64,000 nucleotides of DNA from CAUZIB01 sp963578805. Lineage in GTDB: Bacteria; Acidobacteriota; Vicinamibacteria; Vicinamibacterales; UBA8438. This document shows positions 8,843-18,996 of this stretch, piece after piece. Both the position numbers and the translations under genes were made by a program. Positions within the stretch are counted from its first letter, which is position 1, and the number at the start of each line of letters is the position of its first letter. Under the pieces are notes generated by a model. That model was not told where the DNA came from. It ran no database searches and saw only the letters and a list, made by a program, of their open reading frames with translations. The DNA lies in contig CAUZDY010000007.1 in NCBI GenBank assembly GCA_963578805.1, forward strand, positions 36,586 to 100,585. The letters are read 5' to 3'.

Positions 8843-9721
8843 CTACTTTCTGTAGTTTCGATCCCTTCGAATTGAAGCGGTTCTGGGGATCATCGCTGCG
8901 CTATCCTTTTCAGATGTATCCAATGCGCGTAGGGTGACGTCGGGGTCGAGGTGAATTCCGAACACCTCCCGCAGAAGAGGTACCAGCTCCTTACGCTCAA
9001 TCGTTCGCTTCTTGTTGACCCCACCTGAGTGCTCGACGTATACGAGGTCCCGAAGCATGTACCTGGCCTCGGTTGTTCTCTGTTGAACGATCACGTGTCT
9101 GACGAACGGACTTTGTGGGTGAGTGCTGGTGAACCAGTTACCAAGTTCGAAGTCGACCGGGTAGGCCTCTTCTCGGTCGAGCGCATACAGGTCGGTCCAT
9201 TCGTTGCCTCGCTTCAGTTGAAGCACGTCGATGCTTTCCTCTGCGACGACCCGAAACGTGTCACGGCCCTGCAATGACTCGGTGCTACTCATCGGCACCG
9301 GCTGGAGCGGGCCGTCCCCGCCGAAGCCGACATCACAGAGGTAGTCGGCTCCTGAGATGCGTGTGACCAGGACCATGTGAGTTCGCGGTCTCAACCCCGA
9401 TGCCCCCTGGCGAACACGTGCCAAGTGGGGAATTACATTGAAACCGAGACGTTCCAGGACAGCCAGGAAGAGCGTGTTCTGTTCGAAGCAGTATCCACCT
9501 CTCTGGTTGTGAATTAGTTTGGTCTGCAAGCTGTCGAGGTCGAGCCTGACCGGACAACCCATCTGGATCTCCAGGTTTTCGAACGGAATGCTCGATGCGT
9601 GCGCCTGGTGTAGCCTCGTCAGGGTGTCGAGACCTGATACGGAGACAGAACTCTGGCCAACACGGCGAGAATAGGCGGCAATATCAAGAGAGTGGCACAC
9701 ACGTAACCTCTCTTGGCCCAT
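8843..9721 (-). CDS. nat: Arylamine N-acetyltransferase
   Basis: 292 residues. The cysteine-protease-like catalytic triad is visible: Cys in RGGYCFEQN, His in RTHMVL and Asp in CDVGFGGDG. SIPFENLEI is the conserved segment before the active site. Enzymes of this family transfer acetyl (or propionyl) groups from CoA to arylamines and hydrazines in the cytosol. I chose the ATG at 9721 because GAGAGGGA precedes it; the frame is also open back to a TTG at 9745. It lies upstream of the frameshifted quinoprotein on the same strand, 28 bases apart, with no obvious functional tie. Confidence 0.92.
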   Translation of the reverse strand: MGQERLRVCHSLDIAAYSRRVGQSSVSVSGLDTLTRLHQAHASSIPFENLEIQMGCPVRLDLDSLQTKLIHNQRGGYCFEQNTLFLAVLERLGFNVIPHLARVRQGASGLRPRTHMVLVTRISGADYLCDVGFGGDGPLQPVPMSSTESLQGRDTFRVVAEESIDVLQLKRGNEWTDLYALDREEAYPVDFELGNWFTSTHPQSPFVRHVIVQQRTTEARYMLRDLVYVEHSGGVNKKRTIERKELVPLLREVFGIHLDPDVTLRALDTSEKDSAAMIPRTASIRRDRNYRK

Positions 9722-9789
9722 TCCCTCTCTGACCGACGAGACCAATGACGCCGTAGTGGTCGAGTTGCGATCCAGGGGTACTCGCCGAA

Positions 9790-10827
9790 TTACCTCGAGC
9801 CGTCGCTGTCGGCTCGCTCCTCTGCGCGTGCGCCGGCCAGCGTATTGCGGATCGCGTAGTTTCCCTCATGACACGCAAACTCGTACATTAGGCCGGTGCC
9901 CGGCGCGGGGCGCATGAAAATCACAGCGGTCCAGGGCTTGGTCCACGTCGTCGAATCTTCGACTGTGAACTCGTATCGCAGCGTGTTGGCATCCATTCGC
10001 GAGAAGCGTTCGGTTAAGCGAAGGTGTTCGCCGGTGGATGGGCGAACCTGTCCACCTGAGCGTAGGTTCGTGGTCTCGACCACCAGGGTGTCACCATCCC
10101 AGTGCCCCCGCGAGTTCCCCAGGTGGCTCCGGATATCAGGGTGCAGATCGGCGCCTCCGTCTAGGCGGATGATACGGGCGTCGTGCATCATCTCCATGTT
10201 GATGACGACATAATCGGGCGATTGCACAATCTGGTAGTTACTGTTGTAGCCGCGTCCCGTCATGGGGAGACGACCGCCTGTGCAACGCAACCCCGCGCCG
10301 AGGTCTTCTGGCCCAACGGGCAGTGTGCCGTCGCCTCGATCGCCGTCGCGCTGCCCGATGCTGGCCTGTCGTCTCAATTCACCTTCGGGTGTCAGCTGGG
10401 GAATCCTCCCATCGGGCGGATCGACGATCAAGGACGTACGGTTCTCAAACCAGCGATCGATCAACCAGAACTGATTGTAGTTGCCAGTTGTCGTATCGTT
10501 GGACGTGAAAGCCGAGGCCTCATTCAGGACGGCCTCGTACACGCTGTCCCCGAACGCGGCGTCGGTTTCACCGTTGAAGAGCTCCAGGGCCTTCTGCTGC
10601 AGGAGCGCTACCTCTTCGTCGGTCAGGAACTCCCGGTTGCCCAGCGTGCTAAGGCGTTCAAGCGGCGTGGCCGAGTCGCTCGCCCACACGCCTTGCAGGT
10701 CGGGATGCCCCCAAGGGGTCTCACTCGGAACCTGCCCTGCCACTGGCACTGTGGTAAGCCCTAGAAGTGCGGTGATTCCTGCAAGCGTCGCTAATAAACC
10801 AATTGACTCCGATTGTCGTAACCTCAT
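9790..10827 (-). CDS. Secreted protein of the 'HPDLQGVW' type, unknown function
   Basis: 345 residues. The start at 10827 is set by GGAGG eight bases upstream. A signal peptide ends near VPVAGQ, followed by WGHPDLQGVWASDS, a motif found at the N-terminus of many exported proteins in Acidobacteriota that lie beside quinoproteins or DUF6152 genes. Later segments include NYQIVQSPDYVVI, a GHWDGDTLVVETTN strand pair and a Trp/Phe-rich end. It is probably an all-beta protein. A smaller relative with the same order of motifs is encoded at 27206-28105. Function unknown. Confidence 0.75.
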   Translation of the reverse strand: MRLRQSESIGLLATLAGITALLGLTTVPVAGQVPSETPWGHPDLQGVWASDSATPLERLSTLGNREFLTDEEVALLQQKALELFNGETDAAFGDSVYEAVLNEASAFTSNDTTTGNYNQFWLIDRWFENRTSLIVDPPDGRIPQLTPEGELRRQASIGQRDGDRGDGTLPVGPEDLGAGLRCTGGRLPMTGRGYNSNYQIVQSPDYVVINMEMMHDARIIRLDGGADLHPDIRSHLGNSRGHWDGDTLVVETTNLRSGGQVRPSTGEHLRLTERFSRMDANTLRYEFTVEDSTTWTKPWTAVIFMRPAPGTGLMYEFACHEGNYAIRNTLAGARAEERADSDGSR

Positions 10828-10982
10828 TCTCATACCTCCCTTAAAGGGCAAAGCCTTGATCAAGAGAATTTCACATTCCTTGGTACACTAGCATGACCAA
10901 CTGAGTCAACGGCATAACTCAAAATACGAAAAATACCTGCTATCGATTCGATTCGCAGGTGGTGGACTTTAAGGTGGGAAGT

Positions 10983-12629
10983 TTAGTTGCTGACTCCGTC
11001 AGTGGTCCGTCCGCAGACGTTAGTCCAGCCTTGGCTGCAGGCTCGGGAATAAAGGGCTGCCGGCGACCGGTCTGTGATCGGCCCTTTGGTTCCCCTCAGG
11101 ATGATTGGATAGTCCTCCAGTGTCGGCGGTGCATGCTCGAGTGCGTTGGGATCTGAGGTCAGCTTGGCGAGGTTCTGGCAAGCAAGTTCAAAACCAAGGT
11201 CACAACCTCGCTCGAGCGCCCCCGCGGCGTCCAGCGGATCGAGTCGACGTTGATCTTCCCCTGAGAGAGACAACGCAACGTGAAGAATACCTGCTTCGTT
11301 GCAGGCCCACCCCGATCCAGTCCTACAAAACCGTAACTGCATATCGGCGAGATACGGACAGGCGTGCGGTCTCTCGTCATCGCAGGCTCCCTGCCAGAAC
11401 GGAACCCACTGGCCGGGGTGTCGATCACCCACACCTTGGGTCGCACTCATAACCGTGAACACGATGGCCCAGAGTGTCATGTAGGCAAAGTTGCGTTGGC
11501 GAGGGAGAAGCGATCTACCGAGCATCACCGGATCGAAGCCGCGAAGCCACTGTGAGCGCGCCATACGGTCCAGTAGCTGAATCGAGAGGTTCAGCACTGG
11601 CACCTGCAACAGCTTGTCGTAAAAGGTTGGCACGCCGGCACGACCGAGGAGCACATAGAGTCCCACAGTGCTCAGGCCGTAGAGCACGCCGAACATGATG
11701 CGCCCCAACTCGGTCCGTGGAGCCGTGGACGGATCCGTAAACAAGAGATGCATACCTAGGAACACGGCAATCGGGACATACGAGTCGTAGAAGAAATAGG
11801 TCCCCGTCGCAGTCGAGTAGAGGAGGCCGAAGGCGTAGGTCGCCACGACGGCGGATACCGTCATCGACGTCACACCGAAGAGGTACTGCCCTGGTAGCGC
11901 GACGAGAAACAGTACCAGGTACACATGAGGAGGGTAGAACTGCGTGATCGCTATATCCTGACCCCATGTGAGGTCGCTCGTCCCGGTGAGAATCAAGCCG
12001 AGCGAGAAGATGGCGAGTGGAAACGATGACGGATTAAAGATATGGACACGTCGCCCTTCCTTGCTCCACTGGAGCAGCTCTTTACCAGCGAAGCCGAGCG
12101 CCACCAGGAGAAACTGCATATAGAACAAGTCGTCGATGAACCAGAGAAACAAGTTGATACTGAAGATGACCGGGAACGGACCGAACCCAAGGGTGTAGGA
12201 GTCTCGCCGTGACCAGCAGAGCAGCATGTCGAACGCGTAGGCGAAGATTAGCTGCGCCGCGACAAGAAAGGCCGAGTCGTAGACTGGGCGCCAGTGCCAC
12301 CCCCAGTACAGGAGGAACGCTGCTTGCGCGCTCGCTTGGACGTAGTGCTGCTTCCGAAGCGCAACCTCCAGCGTCAGTGTTCGGTTCTTGCGCTCGGATA
12401 GCCCGAACAGTGCCATGCTCCAAACAAGCAGCAGAGCACCTGTGCCGAAAAACGACCACTGGAACGATGAATTGGGTCGAACCACGTCTAGAAAGCCGAA
12501 AGTGATGAGACCTAAGGCGAAGGTCGACACCAGCCCGCAACCTTGCATCGGCGACAGGCGTACCGGTCTGCTAGCCGATGGTGAAGTGGCTTGCTGGGAC
12601 GAGGTATGGTGCTCGTGTACGATTGGCAC
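10983..12629 (-). CDS. RnfD/NqrB-like multi-pass membrane protein with a Cys-rich Sel1-like tail
   Basis: 548 residues. About ten hydrophobic segments span residues 30-400. The segment RRVHIFNPSSFPLA resembles the conserved region of RnfD/NqrB, where FMN is bound covalently at a Thr in true Rnf/Nqr subunits; I cannot find that Thr motif with certainty. After the last helix comes a periplasmic-looking tail of about 150 residues with nine or more cysteines and a segment like Sel1 repeats (GALERGCDLGFELACQNLAK). No other rnf or nqr gene is nearby, so this is not a standard complex subunit. The start is GTG at 12629 without a strong ribosome-binding site. Confidence 0.65.
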   Translation of the reverse strand: MPIVHEHHTSSQQATSPSASRPVRLSPMQGCGLVSTFALGLITFGFLDVVRPNSSFQWSFFGTGALLLVWSMALFGLSERKNRTLTLEVALRKQHYVQASAQAAFLLYWGWHWRPVYDSAFLVAAQLIFAYAFDMLLCWSRRDSYTLGFGPFPVIFSINLFLWFIDDLFYMQFLLVALGFAGKELLQWSKEGRRVHIFNPSSFPLAIFSLGLILTGTSDLTWGQDIAITQFYPPHVYLVLFLVALPGQYLFGVTSMTVSAVVATYAFGLLYSTATGTYFFYDSYVPIAVFLGMHLLFTDPSTAPRTELGRIMFGVLYGLSTVGLYVLLGRAGVPTFYDKLLQVPVLNLSIQLLDRMARSQWLRGFDPVMLGRSLLPRQRNFAYMTLWAIVFTVMSATQGVGDRHPGQWVPFWQGACDDERPHACPYLADMQLRFCRTGSGWACNEAGILHVALSLSGEDQRRLDPLDAAGALERGCDLGFELACQNLAKLTSDPNALEHAPPTLEDYPIILRGTKGPITDRSPAALYSRACSQGWTNVCGRTTDGVSN

Positions 12630-12977
12630 TCTGCCGGCTCACACGGTCGCGTCTGCAGTTACAGAGTTACGGAAGTAGGACGCAGCATATTGCCAGAATA
12701 CTAACCTGGGCATCGTTGATTTTGGATACCGACTATGTGTGACGGACTGCAGCGTCACAGAAAACCCATCGTTGCGGGACCATTACTTCTGTCGATACGA
12801 TTCGAGCATCTGGAGACCGACACTTGATTAGCGTGTTCTGGTGACCGGTCAGGAGTTGAGGGTCTCGATCGGTACAGGCATCGCGACAGGGAACTAGGCC
12901 GGTTCTGGGGAGACCGTCATCGATGTTCTGTGAGTCGCCCTAACCGTCTTTATTAACGTGAGTAAGGAGGAGGGAAC
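12630..12977. other. Intergenic spacer with no gene seen
   Basis: This 348-base spacer lies between divergently transcribed genes. I see no coding relic or RNA gene. The only clear signal is the ribosome-binding site of the next gene (AAGGAGGAGGG, just before 12978). Confidence 0.5.
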
Positions 12978-14252
12978 GTGGCCAGAACGTCTGTTAAGCG
13001 CTGGTTGTTGGTTCTCGGTGTCATGCTTGGAGCTGTGTTAGCTGGCAGGTATATCCTCGGCGGTCAATCAATTGACGCACTACACAACGATGCGATTGTC
13101 GTTGATGGGCACGTGCACATTACCAATCGAGTGTTCTGGGAGGGCATCGATCCCTGGGAGGTACAGACGACAGGACTGTGGGACTATGCACGGGCAAGAG
13201 AAGGGGGACTGGATGTCGTCATAGCACAGGTCTACCTGGAGGATCCGTACAACAACTACAACTACGCGGTGAAACAGCAGGTGCGATTGGTTGAGACGTT
13301 TCATCGTGTGCTCGAAGCGAACCCGGAGCGGATGGAGTTGGCGTTGAGCGCCGCGGATGTCCAGCGTATTGTGGGTACCGGTAAGACCAGTGTCATCCTG
13401 GCCCTCGAAGGCGGTTTCGATATGGAGGGCGACCTCGACGTTTTGCGGTTGTTTTACCGTCTTGGCGTGCGGCTGATCCAGTTCTCGAACCACAACACGA
13501 CTAACGCGTTTGCCGATGCCGGACTGGGCGAGCAGGCCTGGGGCGGTATCACCGACCACGGCCTGGCGGTGATCAGAGAAATGAACCGACTGGGCATCCT
13601 TATCGACATCTCTCACGCGTCTGATGCGGCCCAGTTGCAAATCATCGAGGCGAGTGCGGCGCCTGTCGTTGCGAGCCATCATGGACTTCGACGCTTCTCC
13701 GAATCACCGAGAACCCTTTCGGACGACGTGTTGAAAGCGATGGCGGCAAAGGGTGGGCTTGTTGGAATTCACTCGTCCGCCGGCTTTCTTAGTCAGGAGT
13801 TTTTGGACTGGTCCGGTTCCCAGCCGAGAGAACCTCGGGTTAACTGGCTTGAGGCATTGAGCCGTTCGCCCAGTGGAGACTATGGTCAATATATTGCTGC
13901 CCTCGATTCTGAGATGCGGAAAAACTGGATTCGCGACCAAGGTGGTACCGGCTACGGGGTGCCGTGGCGGGAACGGCAGCAGCAGACCATCGACTCGGGT
14001 GGGCCCCTTCCAACTGAGAAAGATTGGGTGGATCATGTCGATCACGGCGTGAACCTTGTTGGAGAGGATCACGTTGGTATCGGCATGGATATGATGTCTG
14101 GGGGATCGAATATTCGCGACTTCGATGCGACCAGTTACCCACGGCTCACTGCGGCTCTCGTGGCCAAAGGATATAGTCCCTCGAGAGTTCGCAAGATTCT
14201 TGGTGAAAACTGGTTGCGAGTTCTCGACGGTGCCAAGGCGTCGAGCGAGTAG
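12978..14252 (+). CDS. Membrane dipeptidase (peptidase family M19), exported
   Basis: 424 residues, GTG start with AAGGAGGAGGG nine bases upstream. An uncleaved anchor or signal peptide covers residues 8-28. The zinc-site HVH is at residues 45-47 in VDGHVHI, the bridging Glu lies in LALEGGFD, further His ligands are in DISHAS and ASHHGLR, and the late GIGMDMMSGG segment matches the conserved Asp region. Family members cleave dipeptides including D-residue-containing ones. An insertion between about 270 and 350 (WLEALSRSPSGDYGQY and after) is longer than in canonical renal-type enzymes. A truncated copy of its C-terminus sits at 5834-5965. Confidence 0.9.
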   Translation: MARTSVKRWLLVLGVMLGAVLAGRYILGGQSIDALHNDAIVVDGHVHITNRVFWEGIDPWEVQTTGLWDYARAREGGLDVVIAQVYLEDPYNNYNYAVKQQVRLVETFHRVLEANPERMELALSAADVQRIVGTGKTSVILALEGGFDMEGDLDVLRLFYRLGVRLIQFSNHNTTNAFADAGLGEQAWGGITDHGLAVIREMNRLGILIDISHASDAAQLQIIEASAAPVVASHHGLRRFSESPRTLSDDVLKAMAAKGGLVGIHSSAGFLSQEFLDWSGSQPREPRVNWLEALSRSPSGDYGQYIAALDSEMRKNWIRDQGGTGYGVPWRERQQQTIDSGGPLPTEKDWVDHVDHGVNLVGEDHVGIGMDMMSGGSNIRDFDATSYPRLTAALVAKGYSPSRVRKILGENWLRVLDGAKASSE

Positions 14253-14303
14253 GTTTTCGTCGTAATTTACGGTAGATTGACGGTTAACTCAGCTGGAGGA
14301 CCC

Positions 14304-16715
14304 ATGAGACACCTGTCCCGATCGTGCCGACCGTTCTGCTTGCTCCTCTTCACGCTGCTGCTCGCCGGCGTGACTGCATCTGCTCAGAACTTCGCCGATG
14401 TTGAAGCGGTGCCACCACCGGACGGTCCGGTTGTGCTCTCTACCTTTGAGTACCCTCGCATTCGAGCGGTGCCGGTCGCACGAGGGCTCTCCCACCCGTG
14501 GGCGTTGGCCTTCCGGAAAAATGGGGACATTCTTGTCACGGAGCGCGATAAGGGTACCCTCCGCGTGGTCCGCGATGGACAACTCCTTGAGCGGTCCGTC
14601 CCAGGTGTGCCGGAGGTCTATACAGGTGTGCTGCGTGCCGGACTGATGGACATCGCTATCCACCCAGAAGACGATAGCCTGGTCTATCTGACTTATTCCA
14701 AAGCGGCGCAGCTCGATCCGTCGAAAGAGGTCCCGGAATGGGCATACGAGGGGCAGAGTGGTTCTCATGTGGCGTTGGCCAGGGGCCGTCTCGACGGTGG
14801 CGCTCTGACCGAGGTTCGTGACATTTTCATCACCGACCAGATTGACCTTGGTGTCTCGGCATCAAGAATCGCATTCGGCCCGGATGGGCTGCTATACGTT
14901 GGCATCGGCGGGGCGATCAGGACACCGTCAGGTGTTGGTACTCCGACCGCTCCATACGCTCAAGATCCGGGTAGTCACTACGGGAAGGTGTTGCGTCTGC
15001 GAGATGACGGCACCGTGCCCGATGACAATCCTTTCGTCGGGAATGCCGACTACAAGCCTGAAATTTATTCGATGGGGCATCGGAATCAGATCGGCCTCGG
15101 CTTCAATCCCCAGACTGGTGATCTTTGGGCTACCGAGAACGCGCCGCAAGGTGGTGACGAGGCGAACATCATCACGCCTGGTGCCAACTACGGTTGGCCG
15201 CTAGCGTCCGACGGCCGTGAGTACTCAGGCCTTTGGGTTTCAGACACTCCATGGCTAGAGGATTTTGCGCGGCCGGAGGTCGTCTGGTGGCCGTCGATCG
15301 CACCGTCTGGGTTGACGTTCTACACGGGTGAGCAGTTTCCCGCCTGGCAGGGCGATCTATTCGTCGGCGCGATGCGAACCGGCCGTATGCCGCACACTGG
15401 GCACTTGGAACGTATTGTTTTCAACCGTCAAGGCCAAGAGATTGCACGCGAGTGGTTACTTTCCGAACTTAAACAGAGGATTCGTGATGTTCGACAAGGA
15501 CCTGATGGGTACCTTTACGTTCTGACTGACGAGGATGATGCAGTCCTTCTCAGAATTGAGCCTGCCCGAGCGATCACCGATCCGCCCGGTAATATTTTAA
15601 CGATGGACCGCTCGTCTGAACCACGCGTTCCACCCCTCCCGGAAGCGGAGTGGACTGCAGAGCAGCGCGCCCTTGTCCAGATGTATGCACCAGGCGGGAT
15701 TCCGGGGAATGCACTCAGAACGCTTTTGCGTGTTCCGGCATTGGCTAACCGAGTGCTGCCGCTGCTGACCTATGTTGCAAACGATTCGACACTGTCGCCG
15801 CGTCATCGAGCCATACTGATCTTGCGCACGGCCTGGCTCACACAGAGTGCCAATCTCTGGGCGACACACGCGAGCCGAGCAGGCGAGGCTGGGATCACCG
15901 ATGACGAGCTGCGGCGTGTCGCGGAGGGTCCTAATGAAGGGTGGATCGAGTTTGAGTCCACGCTCATCCATCTCGCTGACGAGCTGTTTCGGAACTCGTC
16001 GGTCACCGACGCAACGTGGGATCGACTCTCGGGCGAGTATGACGTCTACAACCTAGTGGACGCGGTCGTCACCGTGAGCGAAACCACGGCGCAGGCCGTC
16101 CTGTTTAACTCGCTGGGGATCCAGCCTGATGACAATAGGACCGCAGACCTTCCGACGACGTCGATCGGATACCGCGTGGTTGTGCCAGACCGGGAACCGC
16201 CACTCACGTCACCTCGCGTCGAACCGGTGGATGGTGATGGACTCCGCATCAGACGAACGCTTGGTCGCCATCCGGATCTGAATGCTCGATGGAACGAAAA
16301 CGACCGTTACGTGCTCGATCCTGAGCAGTCGCGACTGACTCCACACGACCGTGAGCTCCTGATCCTGCGTACAGGTTGGAACGCACAGGCCGTCTACGAG
16401 TGGGCGAAGCACGTCGGGAGCGTCGGTCGCGCGCGCGATCATGGTCTCGACCCGGTCTGGATTGCTCAGGGTGCCGATGCCACGGGTTGGACCTCGAATG
16501 AGTTAACACTCATCAACGCGGCGAACGAAATGTATCGCGACATGACGATTTCTGACGAGACGTGGCGGAATCTGTCCGAACGTTACGACACGCACCAGAT
16601 GATTAGTATTGCGGCGACCGTCGCGCGCTATCGGAAAGTGTCGATGACGCTTAACGCGTTGGGTGTGCAGCCACTCCCAGACGACGAGCGGCTACCGGTT
16701 CTCGAAGGCTACTGA
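14304..16715 (+). CDS. Aldose/sorbosone-dehydrogenase-like quinoprotein fused to two carboxymuconolactone-decarboxylase (CMD) domains
   Basis: 803 residues from the ATG at 14304, preceded by GGAGG; an upstream TTG at 14277 has no such signal. A signal peptide (1-28) is followed by a six-bladed propeller of the Asd/GDH-B type (about 45-430): LSHPWALAF, the MGHRNQIGLGF strand, and ENAPQGGDEANIITPG with ANYGWP, which in relatives bind PQQ and calcium. A linker leads to two CMD-like helical domains (about 490-610 and 650-790), each with 'L-x-L-R-T-x-W' helices (AILILRTAWLTQS and ELLILRTGWNAQ). Neither has the CxxC of AhpD. I know of no experimentally described enzyme with this order. The next gene follows after 68 bases. 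Confidence 0.85.
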   Translation: MRHLSRSCRPFCLLLFTLLLAGVTASAQNFADVEAVPPPDGPVVLSTFEYPRIRAVPVARGLSHPWALAFRKNGDILVTERDKGTLRVVRDGQLLERSVPGVPEVYTGVLRAGLMDIAIHPEDDSLVYLTYSKAAQLDPSKEVPEWAYEGQSGSHVALARGRLDGGALTEVRDIFITDQIDLGVSASRIAFGPDGLLYVGIGGAIRTPSGVGTPTAPYAQDPGSHYGKVLRLRDDGTVPDDNPFVGNADYKPEIYSMGHRNQIGLGFNPQTGDLWATENAPQGGDEANIITPGANYGWPLASDGREYSGLWVSDTPWLEDFARPEVVWWPSIAPSGLTFYTGEQFPAWQGDLFVGAMRTGRMPHTGHLERIVFNRQGQEIAREWLLSELKQRIRDVRQGPDGYLYVLTDEDDAVLLRIEPARAITDPPGNILTMDRSSEPRVPPLPEAEWTAEQRALVQMYAPGGIPGNALRTLLRVPALANRVLPLLTYVANDSTLSPRHRAILILRTAWLTQSANLWATHASRAGEAGITDDELRRVAEGPNEGWIEFESTLIHLADELFRNSSVTDATWDRLSGEYDVYNLVDAVVTVSETTAQAVLFNSLGIQPDDNRTADLPTTSIGYRVVVPDREPPLTSPRVEPVDGDGLRIRRTLGRHPDLNARWNENDRYVLDPEQSRLTPHDRELLILRTGWNAQAVYEWAKHVGSVGRARDHGLDPVWIAQGADATGWTSNELTLINAANEMYRDMTISDETWRNLSERYDTHQMISIAATVARYRKVSMTLNALGVQPLPDDERLPVLEGY

Positions 16716-16783
16716 AACCGGTAGTGTGGGAATCCTGGAGCGTCGTGGTTCCCGCAGTGCGTCTCGCACCGACGGAGATTGAC

Positions 16784-18889
16784 ATGAAGCTACCGATCCG
16801 GCTGGCCTCGCTCGCGTTTGGAATGGCGATGGTGCTGACCACCGCTTGCCAGGTGTCACCACCGACCGTTCCAATCGACAACGACGACATTGGTGGCGTC
16901 GTCGTTAGCGGGAACGGACCGGAAGCCGGTGTTTGGGTCATCGCCGAGACTAGCGATCTGGACACAAGGTTTGCTCGGATCGTAGTCACTGACGGAGAGG
17001 GACGGTACGTCGTACCGGATCTGCCAGAGGCTCGCTATCAGTTGTGGGTGAGGGGCTACGGACTCGTCGACTCGGCCCATGTCGACGCGTTGCCTGGTGA
17101 CACCGTCGATCTTATCGCCGTCTCGGCTCCAGATCCGGGATCGGCGGCTCAGGTGTATCCCGCAGCCTACTGGTATTCGATGATGGCCCTGCCGGCCGAG
17201 GCTGAACTGACTCACCTTCAGGGCGGTCTCAACGAGTACCTCACCGGGATGAAGAACATGGGGTGCATCGGTTGCCATCAGCTTGGTCAGCAGTCGACTC
17301 GTACTGTTCCAGAGTCCCTTGGACACTTCGAGTCGTCCGAAGACGCCTGGCTACGGCGTATTTCGTCTGGCCAGGCCGGACAGCAGATGGCGGCTCAGGT
17401 CAGCGGGCGACTCGGTGGCGTACCTCTGAAATATCTGGCTGACTGGACCGATCGGGTTGCTGCAGGAGCGCTTCCGTCCACGCAACCGGAACGTCCGACG
17501 GGTACCGAGCGCAATGTTGTGGCCACGATCAGAGACTGGGCCAGTCCGACGGTGTATATGCACGACCTGAGCTCGACCGATCGGCGCAACCCAACCGTCA
17601 ATGCGTACGGTCGCATCTATGGAGCTCCGGAGCTGAGCACCGATGATTTTCCCATTCTTGACCCGCAGGCCAACACCGACTCGAGCTTCAGAGCGCTGGT
17701 TCAAGACCCGGAGACTCCGACGTCTGCCAGCACTCCCGTATTCCAACCGTCGCCCTACTGGGGCGACAAAGTTCTCTGGGACAGCCAGGCGAATGCCCAC
17801 AACCCGATGTTCGACCACGAGGGACGGGTCTGGTACACGGCAAGGGTCCGTGGCCCCAGTAACCCCGACTTCTGCCGCGAGGGGTCGAGTCATCCGTCGG
17901 CCCGTTTGTTTCCGCTTGAACAGTCTCGGAGGCACTTGGCACGCTACGAACCAGAGACCGGTGACTACCGCGTGATCGATACCTGTTTCAGTACTCACCA
18001 TCTCCAGTTTGCGGAGGACGCCAATAACACGTTGTGGACCAGTGGCGGAGGTCAGGTGGTCGGGTGGTTAGACACCAAGATGTATGAAGAGACGTCAGAC
18101 GCTGCTGCGTCGCAAGGCTGGGTCCCCTTGATACTGGATACCAACGGAAACGGCGAGCAAGACGAGTGGGTGGAGCCCGGAGAGCCGATCGATTCGACCC
18201 GCGATACACGCCTGAACGCCGGCTTCTATGCAGTGATGCCAAGCCCGGTTGATGGGTCCATCTGGGGATCCGTTGCATTCCGGTATCCGGGCTCGATCAT
18301 TCGGCTGGACCCCGGTCCCAGTCCACCAGAAACTGCCCTTGCCGAGATCTACAATCCGCCACTCCCTGGATTTGGTATTCGTGGCGCCGACATCGACCGC
18401 AACGGTGTTGTCTGGGTGTCGCTCGGGAGTGGGCACCTTGGCGAATTCGACCGCCGAAGATGTCAGGGACCACTGAATGGGCCGGAGGCGACTGGCGACC
18501 ACTGTCCGGAAGGATGGACGTTGCACCGACTGCCTGGACCCGGGTTCGACGATCTTCCAGAATTCAGCATCGAGTCGAGCTACTACACGTGGGTCGACCA
18601 GCACAATACGTCCGGGCTCGGCGCGAACGTGCCGATCGCGACTGGCAACCTGTTCGATGGTGTCCACGCCCTTGTCGATGGTGATTTCGTGACCCTTCGG
18701 ATTCCGTACCCACTCGGCTTTTATAGTAAGGGCTTCGACGGTCGAATTGACGACCCGAACGCCGGGTGGAAGGGGCGCGGCCTGTGGGTCTCCGAAGGAG
18801 ACCGCACGCCATGGTTAATGGAAGGGGGCACCGAAAATAGGCCGCTCGTCGTGCACTTCCAGGTACGCCCTGACCCGTTGGCGAAGTAG
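16784..18889 (+). CDS. Heme-binding lipoprotein with carboxypeptidase-regulatory-like and streptogramin-lyase-like propeller regions
   Basis: 701 residues from the ATG at 16784 (GGAG nearby). A lipobox (LTTAC, Cys about 25) predicts an outer-membrane or periplasmic lipoprotein. Residues 35-110 form a Big/carboxypeptidase-regulatory-like fold (GVWVIAETSD ... GEGRYVVPDLPEARYQLWVRG). A single c-type heme site, CIGCHQ, follows near residue 165. The remainder has Vgb-like propeller signatures (MFDHEGRVWYTARVRG, DIDRNGVVWVSLGSG). It closely follows the sugar-dehydrogenase fusion and could serve as its electron acceptor or scaffold (inference). Confidence 0.75.
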   Translation: MKLPIRLASLAFGMAMVLTTACQVSPPTVPIDNDDIGGVVVSGNGPEAGVWVIAETSDLDTRFARIVVTDGEGRYVVPDLPEARYQLWVRGYGLVDSAHVDALPGDTVDLIAVSAPDPGSAAQVYPAAYWYSMMALPAEAELTHLQGGLNEYLTGMKNMGCIGCHQLGQQSTRTVPESLGHFESSEDAWLRRISSGQAGQQMAAQVSGRLGGVPLKYLADWTDRVAAGALPSTQPERPTGTERNVVATIRDWASPTVYMHDLSSTDRRNPTVNAYGRIYGAPELSTDDFPILDPQANTDSSFRALVQDPETPTSASTPVFQPSPYWGDKVLWDSQANAHNPMFDHEGRVWYTARVRGPSNPDFCREGSSHPSARLFPLEQSRRHLARYEPETGDYRVIDTCFSTHHLQFAEDANNTLWTSGGGQVVGWLDTKMYEETSDAAASQGWVPLILDTNGNGEQDEWVEPGEPIDSTRDTRLNAGFYAVMPSPVDGSIWGSVAFRYPGSIIRLDPGPSPPETALAEIYNPPLPGFGIRGADIDRNGVVWVSLGSGHLGEFDRRRCQGPLNGPEATGDHCPEGWTLHRLPGPGFDDLPEFSIESSYYTWVDQHNTSGLGANVPIATGNLFDGVHALVDGDFVTLRIPYPLGFYSKGFDGRIDDPNAGWKGRGLWVSEGDRTPWLMEGGTENRPLVVHFQVRPDPLAK

Positions 18890-18996
18890 GATGACCGTCG
18901 CCATATTCTGCCGTGAGAAGGAGAACGGCAGATGTCATTCATCCTCGTTCGTCACGTGGGGGTCTACCTGCGATGAGCACGTGACCATACGCAACC

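Noticed and set aside
17351..18001. A 216-codon minus-strand frame opposite the heme lipoprotein
   Set aside because: The plus-strand protein has domains and a heme site throughout; the opposite frame has neither ribosome-binding site nor recognisable motif.
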